Shown piece by piece: positions 8,887 through 16,761 of a stretch of 44,594 nucleotides of DNA; position 1 is the stretch's first letter; the number at the start of each line of letters is the position of its first letter. The notes under the pieces are model-generated. The model was not told the DNA's origin. It saw only the letters and a program-made list of their open reading frames with translations, and ran no database searches. This DNA comes from Merdimonas sp963929015. Its GTDB lineage: Bacteria > Bacillota > Clostridia > Lachnospirales > Lachnospiraceae. The DNA lies in assembly GCF_963929015.1 (NCBI RefSeq), contig NZ_CAWVHE010000007.1, positions 1 through 44,594 of the forward strand, written 5' to 3'. The translations under genes and the position numbers were made by a program.

Positions 8887-9444
8887 ATGGATATGAAGGC
8901 AATTTCACACCTGCGAACCATCAATCATCACAAGTGGCTGGTTATGAAGGGATGTTTCCGGGTCGGTCTGTACAGACAGGGACTTCTTCATGACCTGTCT
9001 AAATATTCTCCGTCAGAATTTCTGGTGGGATGTAGGTATTATCAGGGGAATCGAAGCCCCAATAATGCAGAGCGGGAAGCCACCGGATATTCCAGGGCCT
9101 GGCTCCACCATAAGGGGAGGAACAAGCATCATTACGAATACTGGATTGATTACAGCGCTGACCCGGGCGAGGGGATTGTCGGGCAGAAGATGCCGGTTAA
9201 ATATGTGGTGGAAATGTTTATAGACCGTGTAGCTGCTTCTAAGACTTACAAAGGAGAAGTTTATAAAGACCAGGATCCTCTGATTTATTATGAGCAGGGC
9301 GCGGCGCGGCTTGGCAAGATGATCCATCCGGATACGGCTGCGCTTCTTCGTTTCCTGTTGCAGATGCTGGCAGATACGGGAGAGGAGAATACTTTCCGAT
9401 ACATAAAACAGAATATTTTGAAAAAGCATAGAAAAAACCCTTGA
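8887..9444 (+). CDS. DUF5662 family protein
   Basis: About 185 residues, soluble, rich in His and Tyr. Two conserved-looking clusters stand out: GLLHDLSKYSPSEF near residues 30-45 and WLHHKGRNKHHYEYW near 72-86. Their HD and HH pairs look like metal ligands, in the manner of HD-type proteins. It matches the family I know as DUF5662; the function is unknown. I chose the ATG at 8887, just after GAGGAAAGG at 8874-8882; ATGs at 8866 (inside traX) and 8893 are alternatives. It is the last gene of the four-gene run beginning at 5445. Confidence 0.75.
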   Translation: MDMKAISHLRTINHHKWLVMKGCFRVGLYRQGLLHDLSKYSPSEFLVGCRYYQGNRSPNNAEREATGYSRAWLHHKGRNKHHYEYWIDYSADPGEGIVGQKMPVKYVVEMFIDRVAASKTYKGEVYKDQDPLIYYEQGAARLGKMIHPDTAALLRFLLQMLADTGEENTFRYIKQNILKKHRKNP

Positions 9445-9466
9445 AAAGCTGTGCTTTCAAGGGTTT
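9431..9466 (-). terminator. Rho-independent terminator of tRNA-Leu
   Basis: A 14-bp stem with one bulge (AAACCCTTGAA / TTCAAGGGTTT arms, loop TGT). On the minus strand it is followed by six T. It begins 16 bases past the tRNA 3' end. Read on the plus strand it covers the stop codon of the DUF5662 gene but has only TTT after it, so it mainly serves the tRNA. Confidence 0.85.
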
Positions 9467-9481
9467 CATTAAAATATCAGA

Positions 9482-9565
9482 TGCGGAAGATGGGACTTGA
9501 ACCCACACGGCACGAATGCCACAAGATCCTTAGTCTTGCTCGTCTGCCAGTTCCGACACTTCCGC
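9482..9565 (-). tRNA. tRNA-Leu (anticodon AAG)
   Basis: An 84-nt class II tRNA on the minus strand. The acceptor arms are GCGGAAG and CTTCCGC, with discriminator A and no encoded CCA. The D loop contains GAACTGGCAGACG, typical of tRNA-Leu. The anticodon stem CAAGA/TCTTG encloses the loop CTAAGGA, so positions 34-36 are AAG (reads CUU, and CUC/CUA if A34 becomes inosine). A long variable arm (GGCATTCGTGCC) and a TPsiC arm with GGTTCAAGTCC follow. The type is certain; the anticodon assignment rests on the perfect 5-bp stem with U33 before it. Confidence 0.95.
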
Positions 9566-9594
9566 GAACCGGACTTAAAAACTGTCCGAAAAGT

Positions 9595-9623
9595 ATAATA
9601 CTATAACAGAAAATAAAAGTCAA
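9595..9623 (-). promoter_or_regulatory. Candidate SigA promoter of tRNA-Leu
   Basis: On the minus strand TTGACT (9618-9623) and TATTAT (9595-9600) are separated by 17 bases, placing the start about 20 bases before the mature tRNA 5' end. A TATAAT on the plus strand at 9594-9599 overlaps the same bases and could serve the divergent PAP gene, but its -35 is poor. Confidence 0.7.
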
Positions 9624-9658
9624 CACTTTTTTAAAAAAACATAAGGAGGAGGGATTGT

Positions 9659-11191
9659 ATGCTTGAGAAAGTGGATTTGGAGAAAAAGATGGAAAAAGAA
9701 GAATACCGGAAATATATGGATATTCTGACTCCAAAGCTTGGGAGGCTGCAAAGAGAGTGCCAGGAAAGAAAGATTCCGGTTATGATTGCTTTTGAAGGCT
9801 ATGGAGCGGCGGGGAAAGGCGTGCAGATCGCAGAACTGATCCAGGGTCTGGATCCCAGAGGGTTTCAGGTCTATCCGGTGAAAAACGAGACGGAAGAAGA
9901 AAAGATGCATCCCTTCCTGTGGAGGTTCTGGACAAAGATGCCGGCAAAAGGCCGGATCGCCATCTATGACAGCAGCTGGTACCGGAAAGTACTGGTTGAC
10001 CGGTTTGACGGAAATACAACCGAAGAAGAAGTGGAACGCGCGTACCGGTCGATCTGTTCCTTTGAAGAACAGCTGACTGCAGATGGGATGATCATCATTA
10101 AGATTTTTCTTGCTATTGATAAAAAAGAACAGAAGAAACGTCTGGACAAGCTTCTGGATTCCAGGGAAACGGCCTGGAGGGTCAGTAAGGGGGATCTGGA
10201 AAGAAACCGGCATTTCCGAACATACCAGGAGATGAATGAGGAGATGCTTTTACGCACAGACTCTGCTTATGCGCCCTGGCACATTGTGGAAGCGACGGAC
10301 CGTAAGTTTGCTACAGTAAAAATATACAGTATCGTAACACAGGTACTGGAAAGTAAGATTAAGGAAGCAGAGGAAACTATCAGAAGGGCGCAGTCCTGTC
10401 AACTGACAGTTAAGGAAATGGAGGATCGTGTGCCTTCTGTATCTGTGGAAGAACAGGCGTTAAAAGAGTCTGTTCTGACCAAAGCGGATCTGACCTTGTC
10501 ATATACAAAGGAAGAATATAAAGAAAAGCTTCCGAAGCTCCAGAAAAAGCTGAAAAAGCTTCATGGAGAGCTGTACCGGCGCAGGATCCCTGTGGTCCTT
10601 GGATTTGAAGGATGGGATGCCGGAGGGAAGGGAGGCGCCATAAAAAGGCTGACACAGAAAATGGATCCCAGAGGATATGTGGTCCATCCCACCGCGTCTC
10701 CGAATGATATCGAAAAGGCACACCATTATCTGTGGCGCTTCTGGACGGATATGCCAAAGGCAGGACATGTGACCATTTTCGACCGGACCTGGTATGGAAG
10801 AGTGATGGTGGAACGGATCGAAGGATTCTGCAGTAAGGCGGAATGGCAAAGAGCCTATAAAGAAATCAACGATATGGAGCGGGATCTGGCAGAGGCAGGA
10901 GCGATCGTGCTGAAGTTCTGGATGCAGATTGATAAGGATGAGCAGGCCAGAAGATTTAAGGAACGGCAGGAGAATCCGGAAAAGCAGTGGAAGATCACAG
11001 ATGAAGACTGGAGAAACCGGGAGAAATGGGAGCAGTACGAAGAAGCGGTGAATGAAATGCTGATCCGTACGTCTTCTCCACATGCACCCTGGATCGTGGT
11101 GGAGGGAAACTGTAAATACTATGCCAGGATCAAAGTGTTGGAAACCGTAGTGGAAGCGATTGAGAAAAAACTGGAGGAAAAGAAATCATGA
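9659..11191 (+). CDS. pap: Polyphosphate:AMP phosphotransferase (two fused PPK2 domains)
   Basis: A 510-residue cytoplasmic enzyme made of two PPK2 domains. Class II PPK2 enzymes move a phosphate from polyphosphate to AMP to give ADP. The C-terminal domain (~265-505) has an intact Walker A, FEGWDAGGKGG (316-326), and lid region FDRTWYGRVMVERIEGF. The N-terminal domain (~10-235) is degenerate: its loop is FEGYGAAGKG (45-54), with Gly replacing the conserved Asp, and the lid reads YDSSWYRKVLVDRF. Two-domain PAP enzymes are known in which the C-terminal half does the catalysis. AGGAGGAGGG precedes the start. Its stop overlaps the dgt start by four bases (ATGA), coupling two nucleotide-pool enzymes. 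Confidence 0.92.
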   Translation: MLEKVDLEKKMEKEEYRKYMDILTPKLGRLQRECQERKIPVMIAFEGYGAAGKGVQIAELIQGLDPRGFQVYPVKNETEEEKMHPFLWRFWTKMPAKGRIAIYDSSWYRKVLVDRFDGNTTEEEVERAYRSICSFEEQLTADGMIIIKIFLAIDKKEQKKRLDKLLDSRETAWRVSKGDLERNRHFRTYQEMNEEMLLRTDSAYAPWHIVEATDRKFATVKIYSIVTQVLESKIKEAEETIRRAQSCQLTVKEMEDRVPSVSVEEQALKESVLTKADLTLSYTKEEYKEKLPKLQKKLKKLHGELYRRRIPVVLGFEGWDAGGKGGAIKRLTQKMDPRGYVVHPTASPNDIEKAHHYLWRFWTDMPKAGHVTIFDRTWYGRVMVERIEGFCSKAEWQRAYKEINDMERDLAEAGAIVLKFWMQIDKDEQARRFKERQENPEKQWKITDEDWRNREKWEQYEEAVNEMLIRTSSPHAPWIVVEGNCKYYARIKVLETVVEAIEKKLEEKKS

Positions 11192-12195
11192 CAATACGGG
11201 AGCAGATGGAAATCCGGGAGACGCAGCTGTTAAGTCCATACGCTGCGTTAAGCAGCAGGTCTGCCGGTCGGGAGCGCAAGGAAGAAGAGTGCGATATCCG
11301 CCCCGTGTTTCAAAGAGACAGAGACAGGATCCTGCACTGCAAGGCTTTTCGCAGGCTGAAGCAGAAGACTCAGGTGTTTCTTCTCCCAAAGGGAGATCAT
11401 TACAGAACCAGACTGACGCATACGCTGGAAGTGTCGCAGAATGCCAGAACCATTGCAAAAGCGCTGCGCCTCAACGAGGATCTGACAGAGGCCATTGCCC
11501 TTGGCCATGACCTGGGGCATACGCCTTTTGGCCATGCAGGAGAGCGGGCGCTGGATCAGATCTGTCCTTCTGGATTCCGGCACAATGAGCAGAGCGTGCG
11601 GGTGGTAGAACGGCTGGAACGTCAGGGCGAGGGCCTGAATCTGACATGGGAAGTAAGAGACGGCATCCGCAATCACAAGACAAGCGGGACGCCGCATACA
11701 CTGGAAGGACAGATCGTACGGCTGTCCGATAAGATCGCTTATATCAATCATGATATTGACGATGCGATCCGGGGCGGCATCTTAAAAGAGACAGACATTC
11801 CCCGAAAGATCCGTAAGGTGCTTGGGGATTCCACAAAGGTGCGGCTGGATGCGATGGTACATGATGTGATCACTTCCAGTATGGAACAGCCGGAGATCCG
11901 GATGTCGCCGGAAGTGTCAGAAGCCATGATGGACCTTCGCAGATTTCTGTTTGAAAGTGTGTATCAGAACCCGGTGGCCAAAGGGGAGGAAAAAAAGGCC
12001 ATCCATATGATTAAAAACCTTTATGAAATTTATGAGGCCCATCCGGAATATCTTCCCGAACAGTTCTTAAAAATGGCCGGTCCGGACGGAGAATCAAAAG
12101 AGCAGATCGTATGTGATTATATTGCCGGCATGACGGATACGTATTGTGTAAAAAAGTTTGAAGAATATTTTATCCCGGAATCCTGGAAAATTTAA
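11188..12195 (+). CDS. dgt: Deoxyguanosinetriphosphate triphosphohydrolase-like protein (HD domain)
   Basis: A 335-residue HD-domain phosphohydrolase that removes triphosphate from dNTPs (dGTPase family). The metal-binding residues sit in RTRLTHTLEVSQ (His78), GHDLGHTPFGHAGE (His107, Asp108) and LSDKIAYINHDIDD (the later Asp). The CDIRPVFQRDRDRILHCKAF opening is typical of the clostridial dGTPase-like group, where the gene lies before dnaG. Its start overlaps the PAP stop; a 71-base gap separates it from dnaG. The substrate is predicted from the family only. Confidence 0.93.
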   Translation: MTIREQMEIRETQLLSPYAALSSRSAGRERKEEECDIRPVFQRDRDRILHCKAFRRLKQKTQVFLLPKGDHYRTRLTHTLEVSQNARTIAKALRLNEDLTEAIALGHDLGHTPFGHAGERALDQICPSGFRHNEQSVRVVERLERQGEGLNLTWEVRDGIRNHKTSGTPHTLEGQIVRLSDKIAYINHDIDDAIRGGILKETDIPRKIRKVLGDSTKVRLDAMVHDVITSSMEQPEIRMSPEVSEAMMDLRRFLFESVYQNPVAKGEEKKAIHMIKNLYEIYEAHPEYLPEQFLKMAGPDGESKEQIVCDYIAGMTDTYCVKKFEEYFIPESWKI

Positions 12196-12266
12196 AGGAA
12201 ATGAGACGGTTTTGTCGAATTATATATAAGGGAGCATTTGTCATCGAAGGGAAATGAGCGTTTAAA

Positions 12267-14036
12267 ATGTATTACAGCGATGAAATTATCGAAGAAGTGA
12301 GATCCAGAAACGATATTGTAGATGTGATCTCCTCTTATGTGAAACTGCAGAAGAAGGGAAGTTCATATTTTGGGCTTTGTCCTTTTCATAATGAAAAATC
12401 GCCGTCTTTTTCGGTCAGCAGACAAAAGCAGATGTATTACTGCTTTGGCTGCGGGGCAGGAGGCAACGTATTTACATTTTTGATGGAATATGAAAATTTT
12501 ACGTTTGTGGAAGCGCTGAAATATCTTGCAGACAGGGCGGGAGTAGAGCTCCCAAAGCCGGAATATTCTGCAGAAGAGCGCAGGAGAGCGGATGAAAAGG
12601 CGATCCTTCTGGAAATCCAGAAAAAAGCGGCGCAGTTTTATTATGTACAGCTTAAAAGCGAGCAGGGGCAGCAGGCAATGAAGTATCTGAAGGGGCGCCG
12701 GCTGGATGATGAGACCATTAAGGCGTTCGGACTTGGGTATTCCAGCAAATACAGCAACAGTCTGTATCAGTTTCTGAAATCACTGGGATATCAGGACGAC
12801 ATGCTGGCCCGGTCAGGGCTGATCACCATGGATGAAAAACAAGGCCCTCACGATAAGTTCTGGAACAGGGTTATGTTTCCGATCATGGATGCGAATAACC
12901 GGGTGATCGGATTTGGGGGGCGCGTCATGGGAGATGCCAAACCCAAATATCTGAACTCTCCGGAGACGCCTGTCTTTGACAAGAGCAGGAATCTATACGG
13001 ACTGAACCGGGCGAGGACGACCAGAAAATCCTATTTTCTTCTCTGCGAAGGATATATGGATGTCATTTCTTTGCACCAGGCAGGATTTACAAATGCAGTG
13101 GCGTCACTGGGCACTTCGCTTACGCCGGGACATGCGTCCCTGATCAGAAGGTATGTGCAGGAGGTGTACCTGACTTATGACAGTGATGAGGCAGGTACAA
13201 AGGCTGCTTTGCGTGCGCTTCCTATCTTAAGGGATGCAGGCATCACAGCCCGTATCATTCGGATGGAGCCTTACAAAGATCCCGATGAGTTCATAAAAAA
13301 TCTGGGCGCGGCTGCGTTTGAAGAACGGATAGAAAAAGCGCGGAACGGATTTATGTTCAGTCTGGAAGTGCTGGAAAGAGAGTATGACCTGAAATCTCCG
13401 GAGGGAAAAACTGCTTTTATGAATGAAGCGGCCCGGAGACTGGGGAGGTTTGAAGAAGAGATCGAGCGCGGCAATTACATTGAGGCTGTGGCGGAAAAAT
13501 ACCGCGTAGGCGTGGAAGAACTCCGAAGGCTGGTCGGGAAAATGGCGATCCGGGACGGACTTGCCAATCCGGCAAAACGGCCGAAACCGGCAGGAATGAA
13601 GGAGAAAGAGGACGGGATCCTAAGATCCCAGAAGATCCTGCTTACCTGGCTGCAGTCGGATGAGCGGATATTCCGGCAGATTGAGCGGTACCTTTCTCCG
13701 GAAGATTTTTCGGAAGGAGTGTACCGGGAAGCAGCCAGGCTCCTGTTTGAGCAGTATCGGCAGGGAGAAGTGAATCCTGCACGGATCATGAATCATTTCA
13801 CCAATGAAGAGGAACACCGGGAGGTGGCGTCCCTTTTTCATACCAGGATCGAAGAACTGACTTCCGAGCGTGAAAAAGAAAAGGCATTAAAAGAAACGCT
13901 GATCCGTGTGAAAAACCACAGCATCGAAGAGGCCGGCAGTCATCTGGATCCCACTGATATGGGCGGGCTGCAGCGTCTGATGGAGGCCAAGAGAAATCTG
14001 CAGGAGCTTAAGGAACTGCATATTTCCATTAATTAA
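12267..14036 (+). CDS. dnaG: DNA primase
   Basis: A 589-residue primase that makes RNA primers at the replication fork. The N-terminal CHC2 zinc ribbon uses Cys38, His41, Cys59 and Cys62 (CPFHNEKSPSFSV, YYCFGCGAGGN). The catalytic core has GFGGRVMGDAKPKYLNSPET and the TOPRIM motifs LLCEGYMDVI and YLTYDSDEAGTKA. The C-terminal ~150 residues are the helical DnaB-interaction region. The length is normal. The ribosome-binding site is weak (GGGAAATGAG). It stands directly before rpoD, the conserved Firmicute arrangement. Confidence 0.97.
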   Translation: MYYSDEIIEEVRSRNDIVDVISSYVKLQKKGSSYFGLCPFHNEKSPSFSVSRQKQMYYCFGCGAGGNVFTFLMEYENFTFVEALKYLADRAGVELPKPEYSAEERRRADEKAILLEIQKKAAQFYYVQLKSEQGQQAMKYLKGRRLDDETIKAFGLGYSSKYSNSLYQFLKSLGYQDDMLARSGLITMDEKQGPHDKFWNRVMFPIMDANNRVIGFGGRVMGDAKPKYLNSPETPVFDKSRNLYGLNRARTTRKSYFLLCEGYMDVISLHQAGFTNAVASLGTSLTPGHASLIRRYVQEVYLTYDSDEAGTKAALRALPILRDAGITARIIRMEPYKDPDEFIKNLGAAAFEERIEKARNGFMFSLEVLEREYDLKSPEGKTAFMNEAARRLGRFEEEIERGNYIEAVAEKYRVGVEELRRLVGKMAIRDGLANPAKRPKPAGMKEKEDGILRSQKILLTWLQSDERIFRQIERYLSPEDFSEGVYREAARLLFEQYRQGEVNPARIMNHFTNEEEHREVASLFHTRIEELTSEREKEKALKETLIRVKNHSIEEAGSHLDPTDMGGLQRLMEAKRNLQELKELHISIN

Positions 14037-14075
14037 GGATAAAATATAAACAAGCTATGAGAGGATGGGCACTAC

Positions 14076-15200
14076 ATGGAAGAAAACATCAAAAAATTTG
14101 AGGAGAAACTAAAAGAACTGGTAGCGTCGGGGAAAAAGAAAAAAAGTATCCTTGAGATCCAGGAAATCAATGATTTCTTTTCAGATATGGAACTGGAACC
14201 GGATCAGATGGAGAAGGTGTTTGAGTATCTGGAAGCCAACAACATTGATGTACTGCGGATCAGTGCGGATACTCCGGATGATCTGGATGACCTGGATGAT
14301 TCGGACATCGTACTTACAGATGAAGATGAGGTGGATATCGAGAAGATCGATCTGTCAGTACCTGACGGGATCAGCATCGAGGATCCGGTCCGTATGTATC
14401 TGAAGGAAATCGGGAAAGTGCCGCTTCTGACTGCGGACGAGGAAGTGGATCTGGCAAAGCGGATGGCTGATGGGGACGAGGACGCGAAGAAGCGGCTGGC
14501 CGAGGCAAATCTTAGGCTGGTTGTCAGTATCGCAAAGCGCTATGTCGGACGGGGGATGCTGTTCCTTGATCTGATCCAGGAGGGAAATCTGGGACTTATC
14601 AAGGCTGTTGAAAAGTTTGATTATCATAAAGGATTCAAATTCAGTACTTATGCGACCTGGTGGATCCGCCAGGCAATCACCCGTGCCATTGCGGATCAGG
14701 CAAGAACTATCCGGATTCCCGTTCATATGGTGGAGACGATCAACAAGCTGATCCGTGTATCCAGACAGCTTTTGCAGGAGCTGGGACGGGAGCCTGCGCC
14801 GGAAGAGATCGCGGCACAGCTGGACATGCCGGTTGACAGAGTCAGGGAGATCCTTAAGATCTCACAGGAGCCGGTGTCCCTGGAGACGCCGATTGGAGAA
14901 GAGGAAGACAGCCATCTTGGAGATTTTATCCAGGATGATAACGTACCGGTGCCGGCAGAGGCGGCCGCACAGACCTTACTGAAAGAACAGCTGGACGAGG
15001 TGCTTGATACCCTGACAGAGAGAGAACAGAAAGTATTAAGGCTTCGGTTTGGCATGAATGACGGCCGGGCAAGAACGCTGGAAGAAGTGGGAAAAGAATT
15101 TGATGTGACAAGAGAGCGTATCCGTCAGATCGAGGCAAAAGCTCTTCGGAAGCTTCGTCATCCCAGCCGCAGCAGAAAATTAAGAGATTATCTGGATTAA
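14076..15200 (+). CDS. rpoD: Primary RNA polymerase sigma factor SigA/RpoD
   Basis: A 374-residue housekeeping sigma factor. Region 1.1 is short and acidic. Region 1.2 starts at EDPVRMYLKEIGKVPLL. Region 2 is nearly invariant (FLDLIQEGNLGLIKAVEKFD, KFSTYATWWIRQAI), and region 4.2 ends RERIRQIEAKALRKLRHPSR. It recognises TTGACA/TATAAT-type promoters, consistent with the promoters listed here. GAGAGGATGG precedes the start. It is part of the dnaG-rpoD-trmK-nif3 run. Confidence 0.98.
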   Translation: MEENIKKFEEKLKELVASGKKKKSILEIQEINDFFSDMELEPDQMEKVFEYLEANNIDVLRISADTPDDLDDLDDSDIVLTDEDEVDIEKIDLSVPDGISIEDPVRMYLKEIGKVPLLTADEEVDLAKRMADGDEDAKKRLAEANLRLVVSIAKRYVGRGMLFLDLIQEGNLGLIKAVEKFDYHKGFKFSTYATWWIRQAITRAIADQARTIRIPVHMVETINKLIRVSRQLLQELGREPAPEEIAAQLDMPVDRVREILKISQEPVSLETPIGEEEDSHLGDFIQDDNVPVPAEAAAQTLLKEQLDEVLDTLTEREQKVLRLRFGMNDGRARTLEEVGKEFDVTRERIRQIEAKALRKLRHPSRSRKLRDYLD

Positions 15201-15213
15201 GAAAGAGGCGCCT

Positions 15214-15954
15214 ATGGAACTATCAAAAAGACTTGGAGCAGTTGCCGGTCTTGTGACAGAGGGCGCCTCTGTTGCAGATGTGGGAACTGACCACGGCTAC
15301 ATACCAATCTATTTAATGGAAGGAGGGATCGCTTCCAGAGTGATTGCTCTGGATATCAAAAAAGGCCCCCTGGAAAGAGCGAGGATGCATATCGTGGGGC
15401 ACGGGCTGAAAGACCGGATTGAATTAAGACAGTCTGACGGCTTAAGAGAAGTAAGACCAGGAGAAGCGGATACTTTGATCGCCGCCGGCATGGGTGGTGC
15501 GCTGGTGATCCATATTCTTGAGGACAGTCCGGAAACCGTTAGAGAGATGCGGTCCTTTATCCTGCAGCCACAGTCGGAGATTGATAAAGTGCGAAGATAT
15601 CTGAACCGGTCCGGATATTACATAGAGCAGGAAAGAATGGTGGAAGAGGCCGGGAAGTTTTATCCTGTGATGCGGGCGGTCTACGGACAGAGGGAAGACT
15701 ACGAAGAGTATGAATACTTCTATGGGAAAAGACTGCTGGAGAATCGGGATGCGGTTTTGTTTCGGTATCTTCTGCGGGAAAAGCGGATACGGGAAAGCAT
15801 TCTGGAACAGCTGGGACGACACAAGACCAGTATGACGGCAAGAGAAAGAGAAGCGCAGGTTCGCGCGGAATGGCAGATGGTGCAAAGTGCTCTGTCCTGT
15901 TATGAAAATGAGGATGTGTACAGAGAACCGGGAAAAGGAGGAGTCTGGCGATGA
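15214..15954 (+). CDS. trmK: tRNA (adenine(22)-N1)-methyltransferase
   Basis: A 246-residue SAM-dependent methyltransferase of the TrmK family, which makes m1A22 in certain tRNAs. The SAM-binding motif VADVGTDHGYIPIYL lies at residues 20-34, the acidic end of strand 2 is VIALDIKKGPLERA, and the catalytic-loop region reads TLIAAGMGG. A C-terminal coiled-coil-like helical part (YLLREKRIRESILEQLGRH) is typical. It starts 13 bases after rpoD and overlaps the next start by four bases, matching the conserved Firmicute order. Confidence 0.93.
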   Translation: MELSKRLGAVAGLVTEGASVADVGTDHGYIPIYLMEGGIASRVIALDIKKGPLERARMHIVGHGLKDRIELRQSDGLREVRPGEADTLIAAGMGGALVIHILEDSPETVREMRSFILQPQSEIDKVRRYLNRSGYYIEQERMVEEAGKFYPVMRAVYGQREDYEEYEYFYGKRLLENRDAVLFRYLLREKRIRESILEQLGRHKTSMTAREREAQVRAEWQMVQSALSCYENEDVYREPGKGGVWR

Positions 15955-16724
15955 AATGCAGAGAGATTATACATAAGATTGAGGAAGTTTTTCCGAAAAG
16001 TCTTGCACTGGAATGGGATAATGTAGGACTTCTTGCCGGCAGTTCTGAAACCGAGGTCCGGAAGATCTACCTGGCGCTGGATGCTACAGAAGAAGTCATC
16101 GAAGCCGCAAAAGGCGCGGATCTTCTTATCACTCATCACCCCATGATCTTTTCTCCGCTTAGAAGGGTGACGGATGCGGATTTTATCGGGAAACGTCTGT
16201 TGACGCTGATACAAAGAAATACTGCATATTATGCCATGCATACTAATTATGATGTAGGGAGAATGTCTACTCTGGCCGCAGAGTACCTGGGGCTGTCCGA
16301 TCCGGAGATCCTGAAAGTAACCGGAGAAGCGCAGAGGCCTGCAGGGATCGGAAGGGTTGCGGATCTTACATGCCCGGTATCTCTGGCGGATTATTGTGAA
16401 GTGGTGAAACGGGCGTTTGACCTTTCCCAGGTACAGGTGTTTGGATCGCCGGACCGGAAGATCAGACGCGTAGCCATATCACCCGGATCTGGAGAGAGCA
16501 TGATCGAACCGGCCCTGTCCATGGGGGCAGACGTACTGGTTACCGGCGATATCGGCCACCATGGAGGGATTGACGCCGTAGCTCAGGGATTGTCGATCAT
16601 TGATGCGGGACATTATGGCATAGAACACATTTTTGTGAAGGATCTGAAACAGTTTCTGGAACAGAGGTTTCCGGAGCTGACAGTTGTGGCAGATGTGGAA
16701 AGACATCCTTTTGTAATGCTATGA
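15951..16724 (+). CDS. Nif3-like dinuclear metal-centre protein
   Basis: A 257-residue NIF3/DUF34 family protein. Metal ligands are seen in DLLITHHPMIFSPL (His62, His63), MHTNYDVG and the C-terminal GHYGIEH. The family forms hexameric toroids with two metal ions per subunit; some databases label it GTP cyclohydrolase 1 type 2, but the biochemical role is unsettled. It overlaps the trmK stop by four bases (ATGA). Pairing with trmK is widely conserved in Firmicutes and hints at an RNA-related or metal-related task. Confidence 0.92.
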   Translation: MKCREIIHKIEEVFPKSLALEWDNVGLLAGSSETEVRKIYLALDATEEVIEAAKGADLLITHHPMIFSPLRRVTDADFIGKRLLTLIQRNTAYYAMHTNYDVGRMSTLAAEYLGLSDPEILKVTGEAQRPAGIGRVADLTCPVSLADYCEVVKRAFDLSQVQVFGSPDRKIRRVAISPGSGESMIEPALSMGADVLVTGDIGHHGGIDAVAQGLSIIDAGHYGIEHIFVKDLKQFLEQRFPELTVVADVERHPFVML

Positions 16725-16761
16725 GGATCGAAGAACAGGAAAAGGCAGTAAGGAGAGGTCT

